From a virus: a DNA stretch of 47,162 nucleotides. The stretch is taken from positions 1 to 47,162 of the IMG/VR virus record IMGVR_UViG_3300031933_000083, one strand, 5' to 3'. The notes under the pieces were generated by a model. That model had not been told where the DNA came from, did not search any database, and was given only the letters and a program-made list of their open reading frames with translations. Of this stretch, positions 1 through 8,325 are shown piece by piece; the first letter of the stretch is position 1; each line of letters opens with the position of its first letter. Position numbers and translations under genes: made by a program.

Positions 1-441
1 AGGTAATGCATTGGCGGAATATGATCCTATGGGTCCAGAACGCTTAGGGCCGATATGTATACTAGATGCCCCAACTTGGGACCCTACCGTCACTTCGAAA
101 TAGACCTTACCCGAAGTAACCACTTTATCGTAATAACCCTGGTATAAGTTGGGGGGTGCAACAAACCCGTCAGCTAGGTGACTTACTCCAACCCATAACC
201 CACTATCATAGTTATAATCATAAGGTCGGTAACCGGGCGGGAGCGGGTTTAAAAAAGGTTCTTGTCCAAAATTAAACTTAAAGCTTCCAAGTGTTCCGGA
301 TTGGTTGTCACCACATCCGGGTACCCATATAGTTTCCTTCAACCCCAACCCCTTATAAGTATAAAAATCCAAAAAAACGTTATATGGGCGACTCGATTTA
401 CCTCCACCCTGATGGGCGGACATTAACATACGTTCAAACAT
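1..441 (-). CDS. Virion-type protein with SPRY-like segment, 3' end outside window
   Basis: The frame is open from ATG at 441 to the window edge, giving 147 residues of a longer protein. The start overlaps the stop of the upstream gene as TAATG, so translation is probably coupled. The N-terminus MFERMLMS is identical to that of the protein at 8326-9033, followed in both by a Gly/Lys/Ser-rich linker. Around residues 115-125 the stretch GKVYFEVTVGS resembles the core strand of SPRY or concanavalin-like domains. That suggests a virion surface or adhesin protein. This is inference from composition and from the shared N-terminus; the family is not recognised. Confidence 0.6.
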   Translation of the reverse strand, partial: MFERMLMSAHQGGGKSSRPYNVFLDFYTYKGLGLKETIWVPGCGDNQSGTLGSFKFNFGQEPFLNPLPPGYRPYDYNYDSGLWVGVSHLADGFVAPPNLYQGYYDKVVTSGKVYFEVTVGSQVGASSIHIGPKRSGPIGSYSANALP

Positions 442-1022
442 TATTTTATCTTACCTCGCTTAACAAACCGTAAAAGCTTACTTTTCACTAACTCATACGG
501 AGTAATGACACTGGAGGACTTACCTTCAAACAGTTCTATCCCAGAGAACCGTAAGAGTTCAACCACAAACTGTGAACAAAACATCACACTGTCTTTGTCG
601 GAAGAGAATAACTCTTTTTTAAAGATGGCGTTGATTAACCCTAAATGGTTATAACGGGTGTTACCTGCATTCTCTTCCAGTTCCTTAACACGACTTTTCA
701 TCTTGTTAAGGGTGGCTATCCCCACCTTAATTTCATAGAGTGAGTAATTGGCCCCTTCTAACTCTTCCCAGGTTTCCTGTTTAAGACCCCCTTTTATCCC
801 GTTTGCGTTCATTAACGCGTATGTATATAACGTCTTAAGGGAATGGTCAAACGCCACGGAGACGTGGTTATAGGGGGCTTCTGTGATCAGTTTACTGAGT
901 TTCGAGAACCGAGTTTTAGTGTCGGTCAACAGAATATAAACACTGTTCCCCACCACATCATCATTTGACAGGTCTAGAAGTTCTCGACCTTCCATTGAAA
1001 GTGTTAGTCCTTCCAACTCCAT
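441..1022 (-). CDS. Permuted papain-like (NlpC/P60, C92/YiiX-like) amidase or peptidase
   Basis: About 193 residues. The segment YNHVSVAF near residue 53 supplies a candidate catalytic His and FCSQFVVELL near residue 149 a candidate nucleophilic Cys. The His-before-Cys order with a helix after the Cys is that of circularly permuted NlpC/P60 proteins (YiiX/YaeF, LRAT-like). Such enzymes cut amide or ester bonds in peptidoglycan, lipids or proteins; the substrate here is unknown. Starts at 1031 (GTG), 1028 and 1022 are possible. I chose ATG 1022 because AAAGGG lies 8 nt upstream of it. The gene lies directly upstream of the virion-type gene and overlaps its start. Confidence 0.65.
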   Translation of the reverse strand: MELEGLTLSMEGRELLDLSNDDVVGNSVYILLTDTKTRFSKLSKLITEAPYNHVSVAFDHSLKTLYTYALMNANGIKGGLKQETWEELEGANYSLYEIKVGIATLNKMKSRVKELEENAGNTRYNHLGLINAIFKKELFSSDKDSVMFCSQFVVELLRFSGIELFEGKSSSVITPYELVKSKLLRFVKRGKIK

Positions 1023-1082
1023 TATCATCACCCTTTACTGTAAAGTCAAAAATAAAAAACTCTATACTATTAGGTGAAAAAA

Positions 1083-1105
1083 AAAGAGCCCCGTGAGGGA
1101 CTCAT
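1083..1105 (-). terminator. Rho-independent terminator
   Basis: On the minus strand GAGTCCC and GGGGCTC form a hairpin with a 4-nt loop followed by a run of T. It lies immediately after the stop of the metalloprotease gene. Confidence 0.8.
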
Positions 1106-1620
1106 TTAAATTGTGCCAGTAACGCTTCCCACCCCTCCTCAAAAGAGGGTATCATACCCTTGTCAACCGTATACTGGAGTTCTCTGGTATACGCTTCTTT
1201 TTCCCAGGGTTGTTCAAAGTATTCCAGGGTTTTAGAATTCGTACATAATTCGAATTCTTTCCCTTCCCAAATGACAATCCCAGTCCCCGAACCTATCTCC
1301 AGTCGTTTAGACTCAATTTGCTCTATATGGACAAATTCATGGAACAGTACGTGCTCCAATCTAATCTTGCCTTCTTCTGGGTCCCCCATAAGGTCTTCAA
1401 GGAAAAAACTATTGACAAACAGGACGGGCTCATTTGAAACCACAGTCGCCCCTGCCAACGTGGCCCCTTTTTCACCATACACAACTATTGGGTAGTCCCT
1501 GGAATCCAGTAGTTGAAAACTCTCTTCATTTAAAAGAGACTCCAATAGCCGAATATCGGCCTCTTGATTGAATTGTTCACCAGATTGGCTACCGAACAAT
1601 TCGCCTTCGTAGTAATACAT
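1102..1620 (-). CDS. HExxH zinc metalloprotease-like protein
   Basis: 172 residues with HEFVH at residues 94-98 inside a hydrophobic helix (VLFHEFVHIEQ), the zincin zinc-binding and catalytic motif. A later acidic helix (PWEKEAYTRE, near residues 138-147) could give the third zinc ligand. No signal peptide is visible, so it probably acts in the cytoplasm or is packaged. GGAGAA precedes the ATG, and an early-promoter-like motif lies about 37 nt upstream, with a terminator right after the gene. It therefore looks like a single-gene early unit. The target is unknown; an early host-takeover protease is one inference. Confidence 0.65.
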   Translation of the reverse strand: MYYYEGELFGSQSGEQFNQEADIRLLESLLNEESFQLLDSRDYPIVVYGEKGATLAGATVVSNEPVLFVNSFFLEDLMGDPEEGKIRLEHVLFHEFVHIEQIESKRLEIGSGTGIVIWEGKEFELCTNSKTLEYFEQPWEKEAYTRELQYTVDKGMIPSFEEGWEALLAQFK

Positions 1621-1656
1621 GGCAGTTCTCCTTAGAACTTAGGTTAATTCACGTAA

Positions 1657-1680
1657 GTAATATATATCTGAAAAAAAGTT
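1657..1680 (-). promoter_or_regulatory. Early-promoter-like motif
   Basis: Read on the minus strand: T-rich stretch, TTCAGATATATATTACTT, about 37 nt before the ATG at 1620. TATATTAC is the core I recall for phiKZ early promoters used by the virion RNAP. One of eight related copies in this window. Confidence 0.65.
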
Positions 1681-1692
1681 AAAACGGTATAG

Positions 1693-1721
1693 AAAAGAAA
1701 AGGGGAGTTTCCTCCCCTTAA
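1693..1721 (-). terminator. Rho-independent terminator
   Basis: Minus strand AAGGGGAG, loop GAAA, CTCCCCTT then TTCTTTTC, directly after the stop at 1718. Confidence 0.8.
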
Positions 1722-2170
1722 AGTCGTACTGATTGATAAATCTTCCGAAGGGTCCAATTGGTCAATCGGTTTTTCACCATCAGTATTTTCCACACCTCGC
1801 CCGTGGAGTTCTCCATCCCTCGCACGGTGACGTAATCCCCTGTTCTGGCGTAGAAGGCGATCTGTTTACAACGATCCTTCTTGAATTCGTGACAGACAAT
1901 GTAGAGAAGTTGCATCTCGTGATCCAAGTCTTTGATGTGGGGCACTGTCCCCCAATCAATGTAAAATCTCTGATACCACAGCTCACCCATTGCGTCATAA
2001 AACTCAATGAAGTTATCATCCTTGTGTACGAGTTGGGTACACCACCCCCAGTTGACTACAGGTTTCTCCGCGTGTTCACCCGAATAACGCACGCATCCCT
2101 TTTTGTGTTCAGGTGCGAAGAAGTTCTGAATCCCTTTAGCCAAACCTACCAAATTGATTTTTATCGTCAT
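1718..2170 (-). CDS. Hypothetical protein, 150 aa
   Basis: I do not recognise this soluble, Trp-, Tyr- and Cys-rich protein. The C-terminal half (residues 95-135) looks like a small beta-barrel with charged strands. AAGGTG precedes ATG 2170. The start lies 11 nt after the stop of the macro-domain gene, so the two are probably co-transcribed, and a terminator follows. Confidence 0.7.
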   Translation of the reverse strand: MTIKINLVGLAKGIQNFFAPEHKKGCVRYSGEHAEKPVVNWGWCTQLVHKDDNFIEFYDAMGELWYQRFYIDWGTVPHIKDLDHEMQLLYIVCHEFKKDRCKQIAFYARTGDYVTVRGMENSTGEVWKILMVKNRLTNWTLRKIYQSVRL

Positions 2171-2181
2171 CTACTACACCT

Positions 2182-2640
2182 TCAATAGGTTTTTGAAATG
2201 AGGATGGAAACATCGACCTCTAACTCTTTCAAGTGTTGGTAAATCAACGGCTTCACGCAACGTATGAAATCCAATTGACCTCGACCACACCCTATGGGGA
2301 CCATCGCCAGAGACTTTATTCCCAGCTCTTTGTACTGTTCTTTAAGTGTTTTTAAACCACTCTCCACGTATTCAATCTTGGATGGGTTTCTCCAATACGC
2401 TTTGGTAGGGAATAAGAGTACCTGTTTATCGGTATCGGGTATGGGGAACACTAGAAGGTCCCCCACTTTAAAACGCTTTTCTTTACACGCTTCCTGATAG
2501 AACTCAAATAAACCAGGTACCCTATTCCTAAAGGCTAACGCCAGACCGGCTCCCATCACACCCACGGTATTCACAGGACAGGTAAGGGTCTGACAATCAC
2601 TCTTGAAAAGGTCACCCTCCCCACAGTACACTATAGTCAT
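2182..2640 (-). CDS. Macro domain protein (ADP-ribose binding or hydrolysing)
   Basis: 152 residues forming a complete macro domain. The first loop is PVNTVGVMGAGLALAF at residues 22-37, where the Asn and Gly-rich turn bind ADP-ribose. The second phosphate loop is VPIGCGRGQLDF near residues 113-124. The loop resembles DarG- and TARG1-type macro domains, which remove ADP-ribose from DNA or proteins. In a phage this could counter host ADP-ribosylation defence (DarT type) or recycle ADP-ribose phosphates; that role is inferred. Its start overlaps the preceding stop as ATGA. Confidence 0.85.
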   Translation of the reverse strand: MTIVYCGEGDLFKSDCQTLTCPVNTVGVMGAGLALAFRNRVPGLFEFYQEACKEKRFKVGDLLVFPIPDTDKQVLLFPTKAYWRNPSKIEYVESGLKTLKEQYKELGIKSLAMVPIGCGRGQLDFIRCVKPLIYQHLKELEVDVSILISKTY

Positions 2641-2978
2641 TTCTTACCTACCCCGCGTATGTCCTTCATGACGTCATCGACGTCTTTAGAACTTTTCTGG
2701 TTTTCATGGGAGATAACATCGAATATCAATTCGGTGTATTCCCGTGGGAGTTCTAAAAAGTCAGTCAGTGACAGACCAAAGTGCTTATAGACATCGTAAA
2801 AACGATACCGATACACCATGTGGTGTAAAGGACCATAGTCCGCGTAGTTTTCTTTTGTCTGGAACCCGACCAACGATAGCGGGGAGCGACCAGGTTCATC
2901 GTGGTCACAAATCTCGTACTCGGTGTCATAAATCTCACCCAATACAAGCTGTGCGGAAATGGAATCCAACTTTTCCAC
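2637..2978 (-). CDS. Probable -1 frameshift extension of the upstream structural gene
   Basis: The first standard start in this frame is GTG 2978, which has no ribosome site at proper spacing. The frame is open without a stop for 37 more codons back to 3089, where it meets the end of the upstream gene in the -1 frame. Those 37 codons read like protein (VRLNLDNDDGHVVNARFGL). The C-terminal part includes a Tyr-rich helix and HFGLSLTDFLELPREYTELIF, a pattern I associate with myophage tail or baseplate assembly proteins. I infer it is made mainly as a fusion of about 665 residues rather than alone. Confidence 0.6.
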   Translation of the reverse strand: MEKLDSISAQLVLGEIYDTEYEICDHDEPGRSPLSLVGFQTKENYADYGPLHHMVYRYRFYDVYKHFGLSLTDFLELPREYTELIFDVISHENQKSSKDVDDVMKDIRGVGKK

Positions 2979-3076
2979 AGACCCGATTAATTCGTCTAAC
3001 TCCCCTCGAACACCGACCTTGGATAAACCAAACCGTGCATTGACAACGTGACCGTCATCATTGTCTAGGTTGAGTC

Positions 3077-4633
3077 TTACATCCGCGATTTTGCTAGGCC
3101 CCTGTTGATGCGTTGGTCGAGTAGGGTAAAAAAAACCCGAGCAACATCAATGGGGATCAAGAAGGGGTGTTTGCTATCGTCACCGGATTGTTCTGTACCG
3201 CAGGACGGACACGTGTATTTCGGGATTGCAATCAACGAAACCGTAGAGTCGTCAATGAACTTCCCAATTTCAGTAAAGAAGGAATCGGAAATAGTTTCAT
3301 CAGAGGACAAGAGACCCACCAGCTCTTCAATGGTGTCGCGGTCATCGCCGGTTTCTTCATCCCCCAATTCTATCTTTGAAACCCAGTGTGCATATTGACG
3401 CATACTGGTCAAACGAGCCTGGTCACTGATATACGTATCACGCTGTTGACCCTGGAGTGACACATTGAGTGAGTCTTCCAACATCCGCACAATGCCGTCT
3501 ACCCATGAAAAACCGGAGTCTTCATACTGGGAGATCGTCGGAGCTTCCAAGGTTACTTTCAGCTCTTCAGTAATATTAACCTGGCGCTGACCACTGCGGA
3601 TATGTTCGTCACGGTAACGCTTAAGGTCTTCTTCAGACGCCTTTGTGTTCCGCTTGGTCATGTGTTTACGTTGCCAGTTAGTCAAGGCGCGGTTATCCGT
3701 CCAGGACAGTTTAGACAACGCAAGTGTTTCACGCACCACTTCCTGGCACTCACCGTTCTTACTCACACAAGGACGGGCATAAGGGTAACCGTTAGGGTAC
3801 ACTGCACAGGCCAGACCCCAAATCAGGGTGGGGATGTCACGGACATCAATGATGCTCTTAAGGTGATCAGACGAAATGTCTTTCACAGTGGCATCGTAAA
3901 CGTGTTGCAGTACGAAGTTAACCAGGTAGCTGGTGACATAAACTGAAGTGTTGGAATAGATCATCCCGTTTGTGATACGTCCCAGGGTGATCTTTTCGTT
4001 GGCCAGTCGTTGCTGCATCTCTAACAGCGCACCATCTTGCGGAGCTTTAATACTGACCCAAATACCAGTATGCCAAAGCGGTATCTGAACAATCGCACCC
4101 AGACCCAGTAATGCCGACGCCTTCATCAGGGCGCGTTCACCCGTCAAGTAACCACCACCTGAATTAGCTGACAAGCGAGGACGTCCAGCCGCGAGGTCGC
4201 CTGCTTCTGTTTCTACCACCTGCTTCCACTGTGTCAATTCTTTCGTCAGGGTGGACAGGAGTGCATTACCCCGCATCAGGTAGTTGGTACCTTCTTCAAT
4301 TGCGTTCATCCAGTCGGCGGCTTTTTTACCTTTAGTGATATCGATATTAGGTAAAGAGGCTGCCAGGTTATTCAGATCTTCTACCGTACCATTCAGGATA
4401 CTGAGGTGTTCGTTCGCACGTGAGAAGTCGTGTTTAGAAGGGCCCGTACATGGGCGAGTGAGCTCAACATTAGGATTGGTATTGGGTGAACCACCTTCGT
4501 CTTCCATGTCGTCTTCCGCTTCAGGTTCGACATCGCCCTGGGGACCGGAGACTTCCTCTTCCATAGCTTCTTCTTCTAACTCAACCTCTTCCATACCCAG
4601 GTTGATTTCATCCTGATCGTCGTGTTTACTCAT
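3077..4633 (-). CDS. Probable virion/tail-assembly protein with C-terminal zinc ribbon
   Basis: 518 residues. The first 50 are highly acidic and low-complexity. The middle is helical with a Gly/Ala-rich apolar segment near residues 170-190. Near residues 470-490 a CPSC pair precedes HPFLIPIDVARVFFTLL, a possible zinc-binding element. The protein ends close to residue 518 at a TAA, while the -1 frame stays open past a four-A run at 3089-3092. The arrangement suggests a structural protein expressed in short and frameshifted long forms, like tail-assembly chaperones. Its ATG overlaps the upstream stop (ATGA). Family not firmly identified. Confidence 0.65.
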   Translation of the reverse strand: MSKHDDQDEINLGMEEVELEEEAMEEEVSGPQGDVEPEAEDDMEDEGGSPNTNPNVELTRPCTGPSKHDFSRANEHLSILNGTVEDLNNLAASLPNIDITKGKKAADWMNAIEEGTNYLMRGNALLSTLTKELTQWKQVVETEAGDLAAGRPRLSANSGGGYLTGERALMKASALLGLGAIVQIPLWHTGIWVSIKAPQDGALLEMQQRLANEKITLGRITNGMIYSNTSVYVTSYLVNFVLQHVYDATVKDISSDHLKSIIDVRDIPTLIWGLACAVYPNGYPYARPCVSKNGECQEVVRETLALSKLSWTDNRALTNWQRKHMTKRNTKASEEDLKRYRDEHIRSGQRQVNITEELKVTLEAPTISQYEDSGFSWVDGIVRMLEDSLNVSLQGQQRDTYISDQARLTSMRQYAHWVSKIELGDEETGDDRDTIEELVGLLSSDETISDSFFTEIGKFIDDSTVSLIAIPKYTCPSCGTEQSGDDSKHPFLIPIDVARVFFTLLDQRINRGLAKSRM

Positions 4634-5097
4634 TCTGAAACGTCCTCATCGTGACCGCTCTTGGCATATTCAAACATGGCCAAGATTTTGTTAGTTGTCG
4701 GCAAAACAACGGTTTGATATGACTCCAGCCAATTCTGATATTCTTCACCCAGCTGCATGGCGAACATCATTTCTTCCGGAGAATTGGTTTTACCACTGAA
4801 TTCTTTGTGCTTTGAATGGATTGCTTCCAAACGCTCAGCGTACTCTTTAGCATCCCGCGAAAGCATTCCGGCTGATTCGATCAGCTCCTGTTTGTTTTCA
4901 ACTTTCTCTACCAACTCGACGTCTTTAATGAGCGGCAGTGTGGTGGCCGGGGTGGTGCTAACGGCACAACATTCCAAGTAGACAGTGTTGAGGTCGTCCC
5001 ACAGGCGGTCAGGAGTTTTACCGTTTGAAAGACCCACTGTTACTTCTTGGCCGCGCTTGTTTTTGCGACCGTTGAACACATTCTGTTTTTTACTCAT
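4630..5097 (-). CDS. Hypothetical protein, probable structural partner
   Basis: 155 residues: basic, low-complexity N-terminus (KNKRGQ), then mostly charged helix with coiled-coil character from about residue 60 onward. It is translationally coupled to the acidic 518-residue gene downstream (4-nt overlap) and is first in this minus-strand unit. No known family recognised. Confidence 0.65.
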   Translation of the reverse strand: MSKKQNVFNGRKNKRGQEVTVGLSNGKTPDRLWDDLNTVYLECCAVSTTPATTLPLIKDVELVEKVENKQELIESAGMLSRDAKEYAERLEAIHSKHKEFSGKTNSPEEMMFAMQLGEEYQNWLESYQTVVLPTTNKILAMFEYAKSGHDEDVSE

Positions 5098-5200
5098 CGT
5101 ATACAGCCTTATTTTTTAAATACTATTACGTAATGTTTGATGCGTTAGCCTCTTCTTATGATTACGTAAATGTGTAACATTTAACTGAAGGAACTACATT

Positions 5201-6046
5201 GTGTTTCAAGAACTGAGATTCTTTCTGAATCAAACCACCTCACCTGAACACGGGGATTACCTTATTCGAGCGGCGAGTACGTTGGAAGCAGTCGGCTTGA
5301 CCAGTGTAGGGGATTACCTTGAAGAATTTATGGCGACCTTAAATCAGCGCACCACGGTGGAAAGTTTAGAGGCGTTAGAAGTATTGTTAAAAACCCAAAC
5401 TGAACAGGCGATTAACCAGTTTGGTATCTTTTTGGTGGACACCGACTTCAGTCTCAAAGTGGCCACCTACATACTGATGGGTGTTCATCAGGTAGAGAAT
5501 TACGATAACCCAACGGCTATAATGGACATCTGTCAATCCGATGCAGACCCAGAAGAAAAGTTGGCTGAGATTTTGGGTCTGGTTACTCCGCTGACGTGGA
5601 TGGATTATTTATCCACCATTCAGGGTGTGAACCAATCCCTCATTGACCGTTTGATGGAAACGCTTCCCGACGTCGAAGAGTCTGAAACTGTCCCTGAAAC
5701 CCAGACCTTCATCTTAGTGAGGACTAAACGTTACCTAGAACTCAACCCTCGTGCGTGGGTGTTGGATGAAGTTGATAACGGCTTGATTATAGGTCAGGGA
5801 CTTGATTTTTACATCGACGCATTTAACAGTCGTTATCACGACAAATCGCAGGAAGCTGAGATCTCACTAGACGTCCTCTCACAAGAGTTTGTAGGATATC
5901 TACTCCTAACTAACCTGCCCGATGAAAAGATATTAGACGTCCAGTCTGACGCCCTGGAATCGATTTTATCGAACCCCGTGGATCAGAGTAAAGTCAGTAT
6001 CAGGAACGAAGCTTTGCTGAATCTGATTCTAAACCCGGAGGCTTAA
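5201..6046 (+). CDS. Hypothetical protein upstream of RNAP fragment
   Basis: 281 residues, acidic and helical, starting at GTG with GAAGGAA upstream. The stop is 8 nt from the ATG of the RNAP beta' fragment, whose ribosome site GGAGG lies inside the end of this gene, so the two are translated together. That pairing suggests a virion or virion-RNAP-associated protein. No domain recognised. Confidence 0.7.
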   Translation: MFQELRFFLNQTTSPEHGDYLIRAASTLEAVGLTSVGDYLEEFMATLNQRTTVESLEALEVLLKTQTEQAINQFGIFLVDTDFSLKVATYILMGVHQVENYDNPTAIMDICQSDADPEEKLAEILGLVTPLTWMDYLSTIQGVNQSLIDRLMETLPDVEESETVPETQTFILVRTKRYLELNPRAWVLDEVDNGLIIGQGLDFYIDAFNSRYHDKSQEAEISLDVLSQEFVGYLLLTNLPDEKILDVQSDALESILSNPVDQSKVSIRNEALLNLILNPEA

Positions 6047-6053
6047 GTTCACC

Positions 6054-7331
6054 ATGTTAAAAGAAGACTACTTTAAATTGGGCTTAAAGACCCGCGCTTA
6101 TCACCATAAAGATTGGATCATGAATGTGTTCAGTCTGACACGGGGTGGTGAACAAAATTATCCACTGACGGTGGTGCGGACCGATAAAACGGTTGGGTTT
6201 AAACAGGGCGACGCTATTGAACCCTTAGAAGGGGTTAAAGTGGATGAACCCATTTTCTCATTCAAGGATAAACTGGTGTTGGAACCGGGTGATCTTGAGA
6301 ACCTTACTGAGCGTGTTGAAACCACGTATGGAATTGCGCTCGTTAATGCGATTGTGTTGGTCTACCCCTTTGGTGATAAAATACCCTTTATCAACGGGGA
6401 GGTTTCAGCCAAACAGTTGGAACGCATTATAGAACGACGATTGGTGGACGACCCCAAAGAGGGTGAAAGTGTCGCTCCAGAGAGTATCACTGTCGGCGAA
6501 TACCGTAAGTTTGTGGATGCCATGTTTTCCTTAGTGGGGTATACCCAGCTGTGTACGCCTTCCGCTACTCAGAAGTCGCTGACCACTGACCCACGGATAC
6601 CCAAGGTTCGAAAAGAACTTCTAGAGAAATACAAAGACCGGCTCAATGACCCTGCCACGATTGCTGAGATTGAGAAGGTGTTAATCCAAATGGATAAAGA
6701 ATGGCTGAAGGGTGACCCTTCTGAAGGGTTCTATATCCAGGATAAACACTACTCAATTGTGCGTAAGAAAATGTACTTGATGCACGGGATAGAACGTGGG
6801 TTTAAAGCTGGGGGTGAGATTGAACTCATCGAGAACTCTTTGGATGAAGGCTGGGACATTACCAAGATGCCATCCATGGTAAACTCCTTGCGCGAAGGTA
6901 CATTCAATCGAGGTGCCCAAACCGCCCTGGGTGGGGAAGCCGCTAAATTCTTGGGGCGTGTATTCCAGAATGCTATCGTGGCTGAAGACGACTGTGGTAC
7001 TACGTTAGGTTGGGAACGTTTGATCACTGAAAATAACCGGATGGATTATCACGGTCTTTATCAGTTAAAGGCAGGGAAGAGTTCTGTATTGACTGAAGAG
7101 ATTCTAGAGGCGTCGGTGGGGAAAGTGTTGACTGTGCGTAGCCCGATGTTTTGTCGGACTGAGGGGGCTAGTTTCTGTGCTAAGTGTATGGGTGACAAGA
7201 TCGCCGCAAGTCCAACGTCCCTCACGATGCACGCAGTGTCGGTGGGCAGTCGTATTATGGATGCCATGATGAAAAGTATGCATGGTAAGAAGTTGGAAAC
7301 CGCTGAGTTTTTAATCAGTGACATACGTTAA
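6054..7331 (+). CDS. RNA polymerase beta' C-terminal fragment, probably virion RNAP
   Basis: 425 residues. Landmarks match the middle and C-terminal part of bacterial beta': EDDCGTTL (first Cys of the second zinc site), then VRSPMFCRTEGASFCAKCMG (remaining Cys ligands), then SVGSRIMDAMMKSMHGKK in the position of the helix leading into the trigger loop. The protein stops about there, much shorter than the beta' C-terminal subunit at 11280-13226. It is on the plus strand with virion-type neighbours and no early motif, so I assign it to the virion RNAP, as with phiKZ gp80. The assignment to virion rather than non-virion enzyme is inference. Confidence 0.85.
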   Translation: MLKEDYFKLGLKTRAYHHKDWIMNVFSLTRGGEQNYPLTVVRTDKTVGFKQGDAIEPLEGVKVDEPIFSFKDKLVLEPGDLENLTERVETTYGIALVNAIVLVYPFGDKIPFINGEVSAKQLERIIERRLVDDPKEGESVAPESITVGEYRKFVDAMFSLVGYTQLCTPSATQKSLTTDPRIPKVRKELLEKYKDRLNDPATIAEIEKVLIQMDKEWLKGDPSEGFYIQDKHYSIVRKKMYLMHGIERGFKAGGEIELIENSLDEGWDITKMPSMVNSLREGTFNRGAQTALGGEAAKFLGRVFQNAIVAEDDCGTTLGWERLITENNRMDYHGLYQLKAGKSSVLTEEILEASVGKVLTVRSPMFCRTEGASFCAKCMGDKIAASPTSLTMHAVSVGSRIMDAMMKSMHGKKLETAEFLISDIR

Positions 7332-7410
7332 GATAGTATGACTCTGTATTAAAATAATCTTTAACGCTATTAGATGTAGTGTTTTTTGTTAATCGTTATG
7401 GAGAATCAAG

Positions 7411-8244
7411 ATGAGTAATGTTGTAAATAAACAAGCCACTCAATGGACTGATGAAGAACTGGTTCAGTGGGCGAAAGGTGAAGCGGAAACCGGTCCTTCC
7501 ACCAGTGTTAAAGCGGTTGCTAAGGAAGCTACTGCTCGATTTAAACTGGAAGGGGGTGACGTTGAAGTGGTGAAGGGTCAAATCCTGGCGATGTCTGAAC
7601 CTTTCGTTGAAGAGCAGCCTGAAGCTCCCGTTTCTGAAGAACCTGTCGTTATTGACGGTCCCAGTGTACAGACTGATGCTGACGGCAATTCTGCCATGGT
7701 CTTTACCCAGAAACCGTTCGACCTGAATAAAGAAAGCGGTGTTGCGGTGCAAACTGAAGGTAAGAAAATCGTTGCTACCAAAACCGCTGCTGATGTTCGC
7801 CGTGAAACCACCATTGCACAACAGGCTCTGGGTATGAAACTGATTGAAGAAGGTTTGAAAGAGTACGTTAACAAGATGCGTCCTGGTGTACCACACAATG
7901 GTGAAGAAGGTCCGAACGCACAGGCCGCTCTTTATCGTGTAATCACGAACGCATTCCGGCAGACCGGTTCTGACTTCAGCGCCGCTATGGGTCTTCTGCT
8001 GTCAACGGTGCGGGAACACCGTAAGGGTGCGTTTAACGAGCGCTATGTATTCCGGTACATGGACCGTGTTAAACTGAATGCGCAAGAACGTCGTAACTTT
8101 GAACGCGTCATTAACCTCCTCATGACTACCTGTGAACCCGCCACTCGCCAGCAGGGTCTCAAGCAGGTGGATCTGGAATCCACCGTATCTGGATTTGGTG
8201 ACCCGAACCTGATTCAGAAGCTGACTGAGTTTTTTTCAGCATAA
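7411..8244 (+). CDS. Probable virion structural protein, 277 aa
   Basis: Residues 1-110 are acidic and rich in Glu, Val and Pro (possible flexible or cleaved arm). Residues 120-277 are a compact helical domain with many Arg. GGAG precedes the ATG and a strong terminator follows. The codon use is smoother than in its neighbours, as in abundant proteins. It follows the virion RNAP fragment and is probably packaged. Family not recognised. Confidence 0.7.
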   Translation: MSNVVNKQATQWTDEELVQWAKGEAETGPSTSVKAVAKEATARFKLEGGDVEVVKGQILAMSEPFVEEQPEAPVSEEPVVIDGPSVQTDADGNSAMVFTQKPFDLNKESGVAVQTEGKKIVATKTAADVRRETTIAQQALGMKLIEEGLKEYVNKMRPGVPHNGEEGPNAQAALYRVITNAFRQTGSDFSAAMGLLLSTVREHRKGAFNERYVFRYMDRVKLNAQERRNFERVINLLMTTCEPATRQQGLKQVDLESTVSGFGDPNLIQKLTEFFSA

Positions 8245-8255
8245 CCGGTATAATT

Positions 8256-8284
8256 AGAGTCCTCCCAAGGGAGGACTCTTTTCT
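8256..8284 (+). terminator. Rho-independent terminator
   Basis: AGAGTCCTCCC and GGGAGGACTCT form a hairpin with loop AA, followed by TTTCT. It ends the plus-strand unit and may also act on the converging minus-strand gene at 8326. Confidence 0.85.
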
Positions 8285-8325
8285 ATGCTTTATTAAATGA
8301 CACGTTCCAGGCTCTATACGAGGGG

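Noticed and set aside
1733-2188. Plus-strand open frame of 151 codons
   Set aside because: Antisense to the 1718-2170 gene, which has a ribosome site and terminator; no such signals here.
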